A program made the position numbers and the translations under genes. 64,000 nt of DNA from Allobacillus salarius (GTDB lineage Bacteria; Bacillota; Bacilli; Bacillales; Alkalibacillaceae), in NCBI RefSeq assembly GCF_007559425.1, contig NZ_VMHE01000002.1, forward strand, positions 178,298-242,297, given 5' to 3'. Below the pieces are notes generated by a model. The model was given only the letters and a program-made list of their open reading frames with translations, was not told the DNA's origin and did no database searches. Below, piece by piece: positions 1-9,500 of the stretch; the stretch's first letter is position 1; each line of letters opens with the position of its first letter.

Positions 1-123
1 GATTACCGAAATATTTTCGAGACATTGGAGAACTTGACGAGAGATGATATGAAAAAGGTCATTGATGGTTGGATTGATCAAGATCAAATAACTGTTTGCA
101 TGGTCTTGCCAGAAGAGGAGTAA
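1..123 (+). CDS. ymfH: C-terminal end of a YmfH-like M16-family peptidase homologue (partial)
   Basis: An open frame enters from the left edge and gives the last 40 residues of a protein ending ...MVLPEEE before TAA at 121-123. The fragment is too short to show any catalytic motif. The call rests on position: in Bacillaceae the gene just before ymfI is ymfH, an M16 peptidase-like protein of the ymfF-ymfH pair. The stop nearly abuts the next start, so the two genes are probably translationally coupled. Confidence 0.55.
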   Translation, partial: DYRNIFETLENLTRDDMKKVIDGWIDQDQITVCMVLPEEE

Positions 124-125
124 TG

Positions 126-842
126 ATGAAAGAAACAGTTCTTGTTATCGGGGCAAGCAGTGATTTGGCTCAAGAGACCATTCAAAGCTTGGCAAGCCCT
201 TCAAGACAATTTATATTGCATTACTTTGAAAATAAAGAAGCAATTGAGAAGACGATGTCTTTACTGGATGAAGATCAAGTCATTATGAGTGTTCGGGCGA
301 ATCTTTCCGAGCAAACAGAGATTCAGCAATTAATCGAATCGATTCCTTTTCAAGTTCACAGTATACTATTTGCGCAAGGACGCAGCTATCATGAACTTTT
401 AACTGAATCATCTAGTGAAAAGATGGATGAGCAATATACCATTCATCTTAAATCAATGATGTTGATTGCTAAAGCTTTTTTACCACAAATGATTGCTCGA
501 AAAGAGGGTAATATCGTAGTGATCTCCTCAATTTGGGGCGAATTAGGCGCTAGTAATGAATCGGTTTATGCTGCGATGAAAGGAGCACAACTTGCATGGA
601 TGAAGTCCATCGCAAAAGAAGTCGGCCCTTCCGGAGTGCGCGTAAATGCAGTAACACCAGGGTTAATCGATACGAAAATGAACAAAGTCATTTCAGAACA
701 AGACCAAGAAGTTTGGACAAATCAAGTACCGTTAAGACGTGCCGGTCAACCAGGTGATGTTGCAAACCTTATCCGCTTTCTCTTTTCGAATGAAAGCAAT
801 TATATCCATGGACAAGTCCTTCGATTAAGTGGTGGTATATAA
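126..842 (+). CDS. ymfI: YmfI-type short-chain dehydrogenase/reductase
   Basis: A 238-residue SDR-family oxidoreductase, close to the usual family length. The N-terminal Rossmann segment reads VLVIGASSDLAQ. The catalytic serine region is VVISSIWGE and the Tyr-x3-Lys motif is in SVYAAMKGA. The C-terminal VNAVTPGLIDT and HGQVLRLSGG are also typical of FabG-like proteins. The true substrate is unknown. The ATG at 126 is chosen because AGAGGAG at 114-120 is properly spaced from it; the ATG at 123 is too close and upstream starts would lie inside ymfH. It overlaps no gene but follows ymfH by 2 bases, so it is in the same operon. A specific ymfI function is not evident. Confidence 0.85.
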   Translation: MKETVLVIGASSDLAQETIQSLASPSRQFILHYFENKEAIEKTMSLLDEDQVIMSVRANLSEQTEIQQLIESIPFQVHSILFAQGRSYHELLTESSSEKMDEQYTIHLKSMMLIAKAFLPQMIARKEGNIVVISSIWGELGASNESVYAAMKGAQLAWMKSIAKEVGPSGVRVNAVTPGLIDTKMNKVISEQDQEVWTNQVPLRRAGQPGDVANLIRFLFSNESNYIHGQVLRLSGGI

Positions 843-909
843 AAAATCATGTATAAGGTTTCATCTTCCGTAGAAAATATAAAAGAAGAACATTAAAGGA
901 GGATGAACC

Positions 910-1158
910 ATGTCCATATTGGATAATTTCGATCAGTGGAAAGATTTTTTAGGTGATCGTCTAAACCAAGCACAAGATAAAGGTATGCAGCAAGACACGA
1001 TCAATAACCTAGCTTATGAAATCGGTGAACATTTAGCGTCTAAAGTCGATGCGAAAAATGATGAGGAAGCAATTCTTCGTGACCTTTGGAACGTAGCTTC
1101 CGAAGAAGAAAGACGTACGATGGCTAGCATGATGGTTAAACTAGTTCAAAATCAATAA
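910..1158 (+). CDS. ymfJ: YmfJ, DUF3243 family small protein
   Basis: An 82-residue acidic, helical protein starting MSILDNFDQWKDFLGDRL, which is the recognisable DUF3243 pattern. AAAGGAGG lies 6-13 bases before the ATG. It has no signal peptide, membrane segment or cysteine, so it is a small soluble cytoplasmic protein of unknown role. It sits between ymfI and ymfK as in Bacillus subtilis and is closed by a strong terminator at 1171, so it is the last gene of the ymfF-H-I-J transcription unit. Confidence 0.85.
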   Translation: MSILDNFDQWKDFLGDRLNQAQDKGMQQDTINNLAYEIGEHLASKVDAKNDEEAILRDLWNVASEEERRTMASMMVKLVQNQ

Positions 1159-1170
1159 ATAACGAACCTG

Positions 1171-1206
1171 CCCGGAAAGTGATTTGAATCATTTTTCGGG
1201 TTTTTT
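1171..1206 (+). terminator. Intrinsic terminator after ymfJ
   Basis: CCCGGAAA pairs with TTTTTCGGG, the inner GATT pairs with AATC, and six T follow. It separates ymfJ from ymfK. Confidence 0.85.
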
Positions 1207-1371
1207 GTGTCAAGTACGATGTGAAAATAACATAATCTAGGACGAAAGAAGTGGAATTCAAAGTTTTAACGAAAATAAAGAGGGAATATTATTAATATAC
1301 TTTATCTAGTTGCTAAAATAATTTATGATAGTAGATAGTGTACTTCTTGAATACCTTGAAAAAAAGGGTGT

Positions 1372-2166
1372 ATGGAAATGACGGACGATCGAAAAGATTG
1401 GTATTTTGAATATGAGATTTTGCATAACCGACCTGGTTTACTTGGAGATATTGCTTCGTTGATGGGAATGCTTTCCATTAATATTATTATGATTAATGGT
1501 GTAGAAGATGCTCGACGTGGTATGCTCTTATTGAGCAGAGATGATCGACAAATTAAGCGTTTACGTATCATTCTCGATATTATGGAAACGATTGAAGTAC
1601 GTAAGCTTAGACGACCTAAACTTCGAGATAAATTAGCCGTCATGCATGGCAGATACATAAAGAGTGATTCGGATGATAAAAAGACGTTTCGCTTTGTTCG
1701 TGATGAATTAGGTGTGCTTGTCGATTTCATGGCTGAACTGTTTAATAAAGGTGGTCATGTGCTTATTGGAATCCGTGGTATGCCACGTGTTGGTAAAACG
1801 GAATCCATTGTCGCAGCAAGTGTTTCTGCCAATAAGAGATGGTTGTTTCTTTCAAGTACGTTGTTAAAACAAACTGTACGCACGAAATTGATGAAGGATG
1901 AATACTCCACGGATAATGTTTTTATCATCGACGGAGTTGTTTCAGCGAAGCAATTTGGTGAAGATCATTGGCGGGTATTACGCGAGGTCATGCAAATACC
2001 TGCAGTGAAAGTTGTCGAACACCCAGACATTTTTGTACAGCAATCGGATTACACATTGGATGACTTTGATTACTTTATTGAACTGCGAAGTGATTCTGAT
2101 CAAGAAATCACTTATAAAAGTCTTGAACCTGATCAAAGTGATGAATTTTCAATGTTTGACTTTTAA
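1372..2166 (+). CDS. ymfK: YmfK, DUF3388 family protein
   Basis: A 264-residue protein. The N-terminal part (about residues 8-75) begins WYFEYEILHNRPGLLGDIASLMGML and looks like an ACT-type ligand-binding fold. The second half holds IRGMPRVGKTES, a P-loop-like sequence around residues 133-145, which suggests nucleotide binding. The ATG at 1372 follows AAAAAGGGTG. The long opposite-strand frame at 1323-1730 is a shadow of this gene. Position between ymfJ and rodZ matches B. subtilis ymfK. The biochemical function is not known to me. Confidence 0.8.
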   Translation: MEMTDDRKDWYFEYEILHNRPGLLGDIASLMGMLSINIIMINGVEDARRGMLLLSRDDRQIKRLRIILDIMETIEVRKLRRPKLRDKLAVMHGRYIKSDSDDKKTFRFVRDELGVLVDFMAELFNKGGHVLIGIRGMPRVGKTESIVAASVSANKRWLFLSSTLLKQTVRTKLMKDEYSTDNVFIIDGVVSAKQFGEDHWRVLREVMQIPAVKVVEHPDIFVQQSDYTLDDFDYFIELRSDSDQEITYKSLEPDQSDEFSMFDF

Positions 2167-2184
2167 AGTGGACGGTGGATAGTT

Positions 2185-3105
2185 ATGGAGATAGGAAAAA
2201 GATTACGAGAAGAGCGATTAAACCAAGGTTTATCGCTCGAAGAAGTAAAAAGTGAAACGAAAATTCAAACCCGTTATTTAACTGCAGTTGAAGAAAATGA
2301 TTGGAGTAAAATGCCGGGAAATTTTTATGTGCGTGCTTTTATACGTGAATATGCTGAAGTCTTAGGAATGGACGCAGCTATGTTGTTAGAGGAACATAAA
2401 AACGAATTGCCTCAAACAAGTGATGTGTCGTATGACTATGTTTCTACACCTTCAAGAAAAGAGTCTAGAAGCGGCAATATCGCCTTTTTTTCATTTCTAC
2501 CCAAATTATTAGTATTTCTATTGGTGATTGGGATCATCTTCGGTATTTGGTATTCGTATGTTAACTTTGTCCATCCAGCCTTAACGGAAAATGATGAACA
2601 ATCAGGAAGTGAAGAAGGTTCAGAAATAATAGCTCCTGACGTAGATGAAGAGGAATCAAATGAAGAAGAGGAAGCGACAGACGGTGATAAGGCATCTGAA
2701 CAATCGGAAGGTGGCAATGAGGAACAAAGTGAAGAAAAAATACAGCCTAGTCTATCTGTTGAAGAGGTAGATGAAGATGCAGCGACACCTTTAACGACCG
2801 TACGTTTGACGGATGCGGAAAGTTTGGAACTCGAATTTGAGATTGATGGCGAAACATACTTATGGGTTCACGGGATAGAAGATGGAGAAGTAGTGGAAAG
2901 TTTCGCTGATGAGCGAGTTTACACATCCGATGACTCCCCACTGACAATAGAAGCATCTGGTTCAAATGATTTTGTTGAACTAAATATTGGAAGAGCCTCT
3001 GTCGTTAACTTAAAAATTAGTGGCACAGAATTCGAATATCCAATTGATGCAAATGAAGAAGTCCATCAAAAAATCCACATCCTTTGGGAACCATCAGAAT
3101 CGTAA
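2185..3105 (+). CDS. rodZ: RodZ-like cell-shape protein (YmfM)
   Basis: A 306-residue bitopic membrane protein with the RodZ order of domains: a helix-turn-helix of the Xre/HTH_25 type at residues 1-65 (GKRLREERLNQGLSLEEV), one membrane helix at about 105-126, a very acidic linker at about 135-195 rich in Glu and Ser, and a DUF4115 beta domain at about 200-300. RodZ links MreB filaments to the wall-elongation machinery. The linker is more acidic than I expect in neutral, low-salt bacilli, which fits a salt-tolerant host (inference). It follows ymfK by 18 bases and is closed by a terminator at 3127. Confidence 0.85.
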   Translation: MEIGKRLREERLNQGLSLEEVKSETKIQTRYLTAVEENDWSKMPGNFYVRAFIREYAEVLGMDAAMLLEEHKNELPQTSDVSYDYVSTPSRKESRSGNIAFFSFLPKLLVFLLVIGIIFGIWYSYVNFVHPALTENDEQSGSEEGSEIIAPDVDEEESNEEEEATDGDKASEQSEGGNEEQSEEKIQPSLSVEEVDEDAATPLTTVRLTDAESLELEFEIDGETYLWVHGIEDGEVVESFADERVYTSDDSPLTIEASGSNDFVELNIGRASVVNLKISGTEFEYPIDANEEVHQKIHILWEPSES

Positions 3106-3126
3106 ATTGACTATGAATTACGTTTG

Positions 3127-3158
3127 ATCCTTTGCCCAAAGCAAAGGATTCCTTTTTT
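3127..3158 (+). terminator. Intrinsic terminator after rodZ
   Basis: ATCCTTTGC pairs perfectly with GCAAAGGAT around a five-base loop, followed by CCTTTTTT. Confidence 0.85.
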
Positions 3159-3202
3159 ATGATTTAAAAATCAATGACAGAACAAATTTGGAGGAAAATC
3201 AA

Positions 3203-3781
3203 ATGAACATACCAAATAAAATTACGCTTTCACGTATCTTAATGATTCCATTATTCATTATTTTACTTGTTGTACCATTTAATTGGACTACATATTCAAT
3301 AGGTGAAATGTCCATTCCGTTAGAACATATATTGGCTGGGATTTTGTTTATTATCGCCTCTGTTACCGATTGGGTCGATGGATATTATGCACGTAAATAT
3401 AATCTAGTCACAAATTTAGGTAAATTTTTGGATCCGTTAGCTGATAAACTGCTTGTATCTGCAGCATTAATTTGTTTAGTCGAATTAGGAATGGCTGAAG
3501 CGTGGCTCGTTATCTTAATTATTAGCCGCGAATTTGCAGTAACCGGTCTCCGTTTAGTAGCCGCTGGTGAAGGAATTGTCCTTGCGGCAAGTAATATGGG
3601 AAAAATAAAAACCGTATTGCAAATTAGTGCAACAGCCTTTTTATTACTTCATCATTTTCCTTTCTCTTATTTAGGTTTTCCAATTGGAACAATCCTCTTA
3701 TACCTGGCCGCTTTTGTCACAGTACTTTCTGGAGTTGAATATTTCATGAAAAACTGGCACGTGATGAGGGATTCTAAATGA
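3203..3781 (+). CDS. pgsA: CDP-diacylglycerol--glycerol-3-phosphate 3-phosphatidyltransferase
   Basis: A 192-residue multi-pass membrane enzyme that makes phosphatidylglycerol phosphate, the committed step to phosphatidylglycerol and cardiolipin. The CDP-alcohol phosphatidyltransferase signature D-x2-DG-x2-AR-x8-G-x3-D-x3-D is complete (DWVDGYYAR ... GKFLDPLAD). Length is normal. The ATG at 3203 is preferred: GGAGG at 3190-3194 would lie inside the gene if the upstream TTG at 3188 were used. Its stop overlaps the cinA start by four bases (ATGA), so the two are translationally coupled. Confidence 0.95.
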   Translation: MNIPNKITLSRILMIPLFIILLVVPFNWTTYSIGEMSIPLEHILAGILFIIASVTDWVDGYYARKYNLVTNLGKFLDPLADKLLVSAALICLVELGMAEAWLVILIISREFAVTGLRLVAAGEGIVLAASNMGKIKTVLQISATAFLLLHHFPFSYLGFPIGTILLYLAAFVTVLSGVEYFMKNWHVMRDSK

Positions 3782-5040
3782 GAACCGAAAAAACATGTGA
3801 AATTATATCCGTAGGCACCGAGTTATTACTTGGTCAAATTGATGATACAAATGCAACTTGGTTATCAGAAAAGATGGCGACACTCGGCTTAAACGTTTAC
3901 CATCGTCAAACAATCGGTGATAATCGGAAGCGTTTATATGAAGCCTTTAAACTTGCCCAAAGTCGATCAGATCTTGTAATCGTCACAGGAGGACTTGGAC
4001 CGACAGATGATGATTTAACTCGTGATGCAGCCTGTGACTTATTTGGTTGTAACTTGGAAACCGACTTGTTTACGATGAAAAAGATAGAGGCCTACTATGA
4101 AAATCGCGGAATGAACATGACTGAAAACAACCGAAAACAAGCCCTTTCTTTTTCAGGTGGTACCGTTTTCGAAAATGAAGTCGGTATGGCACCAGGTTTA
4201 TGCTACCAATATGATGAAACCGTTTGGTATTTTCTCCCTGGAGTGCCTACAGAAATGAAATGGATTGTCGATCATCGTTTAATTCCTGATTTGTATAGTC
4301 GCGATTTTCTCCAATATCAATTGTATAGTCGTGAATTGAATTTTCAGGGGATTGGTGAGTCGACCATTGAACATGAATTAATCGATCTTATTCGCAAGCA
4401 ATCAAATCCCACGATTGCACCGCTTGCAGGAGATGGCCATGTGACGATTCGGTTAACGGCAAAGAGTGTCTCAAAAGAAGAAGCAGATGAATTGTTGGAT
4501 AGCATACAAGAACAAATCCTATCCCGCGTTTCAATTTACTATGTTGGTGACCGGCCGAACACATTGGAAAGACAAATAATCGAACGTTTACGTAATAAGA
4601 ATCTGACATTCTCCGCTTGTGAAAGTATTACAGGTGGGCTTTTTGCATCGCAAATAGTTTCCGAACCTGGCGCATCAGATGCTTTTCAAGGTTCAATCGT
4701 TTCTTATACGAATGAAATCAAAGAAAACATCGTCAACGTTCCGATAGAAATACTAGAGCGATATGGAGCTGTCAGTGAAGAATGTGCTCGTTCGATGGCA
4801 GAGAAATCGAGAGTATTAATGAACTCAGATCTATCAATTAGTTTTACAGGTGTTGCTGGAGACCAATCGATCGATGGTCATTCGAGCGGGACTGTGTTCG
4901 TAGCCATCTCTAGCAAAGAGGGCTCAACTATTTGTGAGAAATTAACCCTTATCGGAAAACGGAATGAAATAAGAAACCAAGCTACTAAGCGAGGGTTAAA
5001 AATTTTTCTAAACTATATAAAAAACAATTATCCCGTGTAG
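3778..5040 (+). CDS. cinA: CinA competence/damage-inducible protein
   Basis: 420 residues with the two CinA domains: an N-terminal MoCF-biosynthesis-like domain (residues 1-170, with SVGTELLLGQIDDTNA and TGGLGPTDDD) and a C-terminal CinA domain (about 255-415, with SACESITGG), the latter associated with nicotinamide mononucleotide deamidation in other bacteria. It overlaps pgsA by 4 bases and precedes recA, the arrangement seen in naturally competent bacilli and streptococci. The recA gene downstream has its own promoter. Confidence 0.92.
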   Translation: MRTEKTCEIISVGTELLLGQIDDTNATWLSEKMATLGLNVYHRQTIGDNRKRLYEAFKLAQSRSDLVIVTGGLGPTDDDLTRDAACDLFGCNLETDLFTMKKIEAYYENRGMNMTENNRKQALSFSGGTVFENEVGMAPGLCYQYDETVWYFLPGVPTEMKWIVDHRLIPDLYSRDFLQYQLYSRELNFQGIGESTIEHELIDLIRKQSNPTIAPLAGDGHVTIRLTAKSVSKEEADELLDSIQEQILSRVSIYYVGDRPNTLERQIIERLRNKNLTFSACESITGGLFASQIVSEPGASDAFQGSIVSYTNEIKENIVNVPIEILERYGAVSEECARSMAEKSRVLMNSDLSISFTGVAGDQSIDGHSSGTVFVAISSKEGSTICEKLTLIGKRNEIRNQATKRGLKIFLNYIKNNYPV

Positions 5041-5092
5041 AAAACAGTATTTTCCCTTATAGATAACAAAGTTTTCTCTAAGAGAAAATGAT

Positions 5093-5106
5093 AGAACAGA
5101 TATTCG
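5093..5106 (+). promoter_or_regulatory. LexA (SOS) box upstream of recA
   Basis: GAAC-AGAT-ATTC at 5094-5105 with a following G matches the Firmicute LexA consensus (CGAAC-N4-GTTCG) except for one base in the right half. It lies just upstream of the recA -35 element, the expected place for SOS control of recA. Confidence 0.65.
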
Positions 5107-5114
5107 CTTTTTTG

Positions 5115-5143
5115 TTGGCAAAATGCTAAAATCATAGTATGAT
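5115..5143 (+). promoter_or_regulatory. SigA-type promoter of recA
   Basis: TTGGCA at 5115-5120 and TATGAT at 5138-5143 are separated by 17 bases. The distance to the recA start is about 30 bases. Confidence 0.8.
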
Positions 5144-5172
5144 AGAGTTAGTTAAATGAAGGGGGAAAATTA

Positions 5173-6210
5173 ATGAGTGAGCGTAAACAAGCACTTGATA
5201 TGGCTTTAAAGCAAATAGAGAAGCAATTTGGTAAAGGCTCCATCATGAAATTAGGTGAAAACGAAGGACAGAGAGTTTCAACGGTATCTTCTGGTTCACT
5301 AAGTTTAGATATCGCACTAGGTGTTGGTGGCTATCCACGTGGAAGAATTGTTGAGATTTACGGTCCAGAATCTTCTGGTAAAACAACTGTCGCTTTGCAT
5401 GCGATTGCAGAAGCACAAAAGCAGGGAGGACAAGCAGCTTTTATTGATGCAGAGCACGCGCTTGATCCTGTTTATGCAAAGAACCTAGGTGTGGATATTG
5501 ATGAACTATTATTATCACAGCCAGATACGGGTGAGCAAGCACTTGAGATTGCTGAGGCATTAGTCCGCAGTGGAGCAATCGATATTGTTGTCATTGACTC
5601 CGTTGCTGCTTTGGTGCCGAAAGCTGAAATTGAGGGAGAGATGGGCGATGCGCACGTAGGTCTGCAAGCTCGTTTAATGTCTCAGGCTTTAAGAAAGCTT
5701 TCTGGTGCAATCAATAAGTCGAAAACGACAGCAATCTTCATTAACCAAATTCGTGAAAAAGTAGGCGTAATGTTCGGTAACCCAGAAACAACGCCAGGTG
5801 GACGAGCATTGAAGTTCTATTCTTCTGTTCGATTAGAAGTACGACGTGCAGAAACATTGAAACAAGGTAATGAAATGGTCGGTAACAAGACGCGTCTTAA
5901 AGTCGTCAAAAACAAAGTAGCCCCACCATTCCGTCAAGCTGAAGTTGACATTATGTATGGAAAAGGAATTTCGAAAGAAGGGGAAGTCCTTGATTTAGGA
6001 GCGGATCAGGATATCGTCGAGAAAAGCGGTTCATGGTACTCCTATCAAGGCGAGAAACTCGGACAAGGTAGAGAAAATGCGAAACAATTCTTCTTGGATA
6101 ATCCGGATATTTATGAACGTGTGTACGAAGAGTTAAGAGATGCATATAATATATCTGGAAAAGAACCTGAGGAGCAAGCTGAGGACCAAGAAGAACTAGA
6201 TTTAAACTAA
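5173..6210 (+). CDS. recA: Recombinase RecA
   Basis: A 345-residue strand-exchange protein that forms filaments on single-stranded DNA, drives homologous recombination and triggers LexA self-cleavage. The Walker A motif GPESSGKT is at residues 64-71. [12 protein letters not shown] and the loop 2 region ([13 protein letters not shown]) are intact, and the C-terminus is acidic as usual. AAGGGGGAAA precedes the ATG. It has its own promoter with a LexA-like box, so it is probably SOS-induced together with lexA and the polymerase operon at 24.5 kb. Confidence 0.98.
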   Translation: MSERKQALDMALKQIEKQFGKGSIMKLGENEGQRVSTVSSGSLSLDIALGVGGYPRGRIVEIYGPESSGKTTVALHAIAEAQKQGGQAAFIDAEHALDPVYAKNLGVDIDELLLSQPDTGEQALEIAEALVRSGAIDIVVIDSVAALVPKAEIEGEMGDAHVGLQARLMSQALRKLSGAINKSKTTAIFINQIREKVGVMFGNPETTPGGRALKFYSSVRLEVRRAETLKQGNEMVGNKTRLKVVKNKVAPPFRQAEVDIMYGKGISKEGEVLDLGADQDIVEKSGSWYSYQGEKLGQGRENAKQFFLDNPDIYERVYEELRDAYNISGKEPEEQAEDQEELDLN

Positions 6211-6262
6211 TTATATTACATTCATTGTAAGTACAAACGACAAGAAGCTGTTCTTTAAATAA

Positions 6263-6322
6263 AAAGTAGTTCAGTTTTAGTGTGCAAACCTATGTTTTGC
6301 CCTTCAATTGAACTGCTTTTTT
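6263..6322 (+). terminator. Long-loop intrinsic terminator after recA
   Basis: AAGTAGTTCA pairs with TGAACTGCTT (one G-U pair), with an inner GCAAAC/GTTTTGC hairpin, followed by a T run. The outer stem has nearly the same sequence as the ricA terminator at 11698. Confidence 0.75.
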
Positions 6323-6429
6323 ATCTTTTTTAGTCCATTTCAAATGTCCAAATTTACTGTTCGAAAAAATTAACAAAATCTTTTGTCGAAATTGTTGTAC
6401 GATTTCGGAGGTTTCCTTGACATGATTTA

Positions 6430-6458
6430 TGGACAGGCTTAAAATGAAAGTGTATAAT
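6430..6458 (+). promoter_or_regulatory. SigA-type promoter of rny
   Basis: TGGACA at 6430-6435 and a perfect TATAAT at 6453-6458 are 17 bases apart. Confidence 0.65.
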
Positions 6459-6562
6459 TTTCATTTTTTAAGTCAAAAAATGATGACAAGATTGTACATT
6501 ACCGACTGAAACAAAACAATTGGATCAATTGAAAAAAATGAATAGCAAGAGGAGGTGAACGT

Positions 6563-8128
6563 ATGGATAGTTTACCGATCATTATCATCTCCATTTTGCT
6601 TGCTTTAGTTGTCGGTACTGTTGTTGGGTATCTTATTCGTAAAAAGATTGCAGAAGCGAAAATTTCTAGTGCTGAAGAGCTTGCAAAGCAAATCGTTGAA
6701 GAAGGTGAGCGAAACGCAGAATCAGCGAAACGTGAAGCGCTGTTAGAAGCGAAAGACGAAAATCATCGATTGCGTCAAGAGCAAGAACAAGAGTTACGCG
6801 AAAGACGTTCAGAAATCCAGAAACAAGAAAATCGTCTAATGCTCAAGGAAGAAACCCTTGATCGCAAGAGTGAAACTTTGGATAAACGTGAGCTGATGTT
6901 AGAAGAAAAAGAAGAATCCTTGACAGAAAAACAACAACAACTTAATAAAGCGGAAAGCAAAGTGGAAGAAATGGTTGCTGAACAGCAAAAAGAATTGGAA
7001 CGCATTTCTGGCTTTACGGAAGAAGAAGCACGTCAAATCATTCTTGATCGAGTAGAAAAAGAAATGGCGCATGAAACGGCGTTGTTGATTAAACGTGAAG
7101 AAACGAAAGCCAAGGAGCAAGCTGATAAGAAGGCAAAAGAGCTGCTCTCCTTAGCGATCCAGCGCTGTGCAGCAGAGCATGTATCGGAGACGACTGTGTC
7201 TGTCGTCAACTTGCCTAACGATGAGATGAAAGGACGAATCATCGGAAGGGAAGGACGAAATATCCGTACTTTGGAAACATTGACTGGTATTGACCTAATT
7301 ATCGATGATACGCCGGAAGCGGTTATATTATCAGGTTTCGATCCAGTACGTAGAGAAATTGCGCGCATAGCGCTTGAAAATCTCGTACAGGATGGAAGAA
7401 TCCACCCAGCTCGAATCGAAGAGATGGTAGAGAAATCCCGTCGCGAAGTTGATGATTATATCCGTGAGGTTGGTGAAGAAGCTACGTTCGAAATTGGCGC
7501 TCATGGAATACATCCTGATCTAATTAAGATCATTGGCCGACTAAATTATCGTACAAGCTATGGTCAAAACGTATTAAAGCACTCATTGGAAGTCGCCTAT
7601 TTATCAGGACTTCTAGCCGCAGAGCTTGGAGAAGACGAGCAACTTGCAAGACGAGCAGGTTTATTGCATGATATCGGAAAAGCCGTCGATCACGAAGTAG
7701 AAGGTAGCCACGTTGAAATCGGTAAAGAAATCGCTCAGAAGTATAAAGAACATCCAGTTGTCATTAATGCGATTGCATCACACCATGGTGATGAAGAACC
7801 GACAAGTATTATTTCTGTCTTAGTGGCTGCTGCTGATGCTTTATCAGCTGCACGCCCTGGAGCAAGAAGTGAGTCGTTGGAGAACTATATTAAACGACTT
7901 GAAAAATTAGAATCGATTGCAGATTCTTATGAAGGTGTCGAAAAATCATTTGCCATCCAGGCTGGACGTGAAGTTAGAATCATGGTCCGCCCAGATGATA
8001 TCGATGATGCAACAGCTATTCAACTGGCAAGGGAGATTCGTAAACAGATCGAAGAAGGTCTGGAGTATCCAGGTCACATCAAAGTAACAGTCATCCGTGA
8101 AACACGCGTTGTTGAATACGCAAAATAA
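6563..8128 (+). CDS. rny: Ribonuclease Y
   Basis: A 521-residue membrane-anchored endoribonuclease that starts mRNA decay. Domains in order: an N-terminal membrane helix (about residues 4-25), a long Glu/Lys/Arg-rich coiled coil (about 30-200), a KH RNA-binding domain with [10 protein letters not shown] (about 210-270), and an HD phosphodiesterase domain with LLHDIGK (about 335-430). Length is typical (about 520). GAGGAGGTGA precedes the ATG. The opposite-strand frames in the coiled coil are codon-bias shadows. It is followed by a terminator and then ymdB. Confidence 0.97.
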   Translation: MDSLPIIIISILLALVVGTVVGYLIRKKIAEAKISSAEELAKQIVEEGERNAESAKREALLEAKDENHRLRQEQEQELRERRSEIQKQENRLMLKEETLDRKSETLDKRELMLEEKEESLTEKQQQLNKAESKVEEMVAEQQKELERISGFTEEEARQIILDRVEKEMAHETALLIKREETKAKEQADKKAKELLSLAIQRCAAEHVSETTVSVVNLPNDEMKGRIIGREGRNIRTLETLTGIDLIIDDTPEAVILSGFDPVRREIARIALENLVQDGRIHPARIEEMVEKSRREVDDYIREVGEEATFEIGAHGIHPDLIKIIGRLNYRTSYGQNVLKHSLEVAYLSGLLAAELGEDEQLARRAGLLHDIGKAVDHEVEGSHVEIGKEIAQKYKEHPVVINAIASHHGDEEPTSIISVLVAAADALSAARPGARSESLENYIKRLEKLESIADSYEGVEKSFAIQAGREVRIMVRPDDIDDATAIQLAREIRKQIEEGLEYPGHIKVTVIRETRVVEYAK

Positions 8129-8130
8129 AC

Positions 8131-8174
8131 AAAATGCCAAAAGACTGACTCGTTCAGTACTTTTGGCATTTTTT
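8131..8174 (+). terminator. Intrinsic terminator after rny
   Basis: AAAATGCCAAAAG pairs with CTTTTGGCATTTT, with an inner ACTGA/TCAGT extension and a T run. Confidence 0.85.
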
Positions 8175-8300
8175 AACCTAAAGAAGGTTTTGTACGAACG
8201 GAATATGGTCTACATACATTAGACTAATTAATGTTTTGACTCACTAATTGAACTATGCAACGATAAATATATTGAACGGAAGAAAGGAAAATTAGATCAA

Positions 8301-9098
8301 ATGAATATTTTATTTATCGGAGACGTTGTCGGTAAGCCAGGACGAACAGCGTTAAAAGAACATTTACCTAATTTAAAGAAGGAACACAAGGCAGATCTAA
8401 CGATCGTGAATGGAGAAAATGCCGCTCACGGTAAAGGTCTTACGAAACCTATATATCATAGCTTCCTTGAATGGGGAGCGGATATGATTACGATGGGAAA
8501 TCACACATTTGATAAAAAAGAGATTTTTGATTTCATTGATGATGCCGATCGTTTAGTCCGACCAGCAAACTACCCAACAGGGACGCCTGGAATTGGGATG
8601 CGATTTATGAATGTCAATAACAAGGTAGTTGCGATCATTAATATACAAGGTCGTACGTTTTTACCTCCATTGGATGATCCGTTCCAAGTGATTGATTCGT
8701 TAATTGAAAAGGCTAAAAAACGCACCTCAATTATTTTTGTCGATTTTCATGCAGAAGCAACAAGTGAAAAACAAGCTTTTGGTTGGTACCTTGATGGGCG
8801 TGTCAGCTGTGTAGTCGGTACGCATACTCACGTACAAACGTCAGATGAACGCATATTACCAAAAGGAACGGCTTTCATTACGGATGTAGGTATGACTGGT
8901 CCCTATGACAGTGTGATTGGAACAGAGATCGATTCTGTCATTCGAAGGTTTAAAACATCTCTACCTGTCCGTTTTGAAGTGCCGGAAACCAATCGAACCG
9001 TCCTGAGCGGGATTGTCGTTTCAGTGGATGAATCCACGGGTATAGCTAAACGTATAAAGCGAATACTGATTAATGATGACCATATAAGATTTAGTTGA
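8301..9098 (+). CDS. ymdB: YmdB, metallophosphoesterase (TIGR00282 family)
   Basis: A 265-residue calcineurin-like phosphoesterase. Metal-binding motifs are visible: MNILFIGDVVGKPGR at the start, NGENAAHG, MGNHTFD, DFHAEATSEK and GTHTHVQTSD. In B. subtilis YmdB hydrolyses 2',3'- or 3',5'-cyclic AMP in vitro and influences the choice between motility, biofilm and nanotube phenotypes. Start ATG at 8301 follows GAAAGGAAAA. The order rny-ymdB-spoVS is as in B. subtilis; here a terminator lies between rny and ymdB. Confidence 0.92.
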   Translation: MNILFIGDVVGKPGRTALKEHLPNLKKEHKADLTIVNGENAAHGKGLTKPIYHSFLEWGADMITMGNHTFDKKEIFDFIDDADRLVRPANYPTGTPGIGMRFMNVNNKVVAIINIQGRTFLPPLDDPFQVIDSLIEKAKKRTSIIFVDFHAEATSEKQAFGWYLDGRVSCVVGTHTHVQTSDERILPKGTAFITDVGMTGPYDSVIGTEIDSVIRRFKTSLPVRFEVPETNRTVLSGIVVSVDESTGIAKRIKRILINDDHIRFS

Positions 9099-9205
9099 AT
9101 ATTTGAATTTTTCGGACAAGTAATTCATAATTAATGTAATAGGTTCTAGTCATGATGAATAGATTAGTGATGAAATCATTTTAGCTGATGAAGGAGGAAC
9201 TAGTA

Positions 9206-9466
9206 ATGGAAATACTCAAAGTTTCAGCAAAATCGAATCCAAACTCTGTAGCAGGTGCTTTAGCAAACGTGCTTCGCGAACGTGGCACAGCGGAAATTCA
9301 AGCAATTGGAGCCGGAGCATTGAATCAAGCTGTGAAAGCAGTAGCCATTGCAAGAGGGTTTGTTGCTCCTAGTGGTGTTGACTTAATTTGTATACCGGCC
9401 TTTACAGACATCATGATCGACCAAGAAGAGAGAACTGCAATCAAGCTAATTGTAGAACCTAGATAG
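9206..9466 (+). CDS. spoVS: Stage V sporulation protein S
   Basis: An 86-residue highly conserved protein (MEILKVSAKSNPNSVAGALANVLRERG) with an Alba-like fold, required for proper spore coat and core formation. The ATG at 9206 is used because AAGGAGG at 9191-9197 is 8 bases upstream; the ATG at 9188 would place the ribosome binding site inside the gene. Many spoVS genes are SigH-dependent, but I could not find a correctly spaced SigH promoter here. In B. subtilis tdh-kbl follow; here miaB follows directly. Confidence 0.95.
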   Translation: MEILKVSAKSNPNSVAGALANVLRERGTAEIQAIGAGALNQAVKAVAIARGFVAPSGVDLICIPAFTDIMIDQEERTAIKLIVEPR

Positions 9467-9500
9467 TTATGTGTTACATTTAAATTATTTTGAATCATTG

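Larger units (their letters stand above)
6211..6562 (+). other. recA-rny intergenic region
   Basis: This 352-base gap has no plausible gene. It holds the recA terminator (6263-6322) and a promoter for rny (6430-6458), leaving a 5' leader of about 95 bases for rny. I see no riboswitch or T-box pattern. Confidence 0.6.

Noticed and set aside
1323..1730. 135-residue open frame antisense to ymfK
   Set aside because: It lies wholly over a conserved gene, has no ribosome binding site and a low-complexity Ser/Ile/Arg composition typical of antisense shadows.
5071..5088. Hairpin TTTTCTC/GAGAAAA between cinA and recA as a terminator
   Set aside because: Short AT-rich stem with a three-base loop and no following T run; likely chance.
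6417..6458. TTGACA at 6417-6422 as the rny -35 element
   Set aside because: It is 30 bases from the TATAAT; TGGACA at 6430-6435 has the correct 17-base spacing.
6775..7368. Several minus-strand frames inside rny
   Set aside because: They mirror the Glu/Lys-rich coiled coil, giving Phe/Leu/Ser-rich nonsense; rny is fully intact on the plus strand.
9136..9160. SigH-like promoter before spoVS (AGG...GAAT)
   Set aside because: The spacing between the two elements is about 6 bases instead of 11-12 and the -35 half is imperfect.
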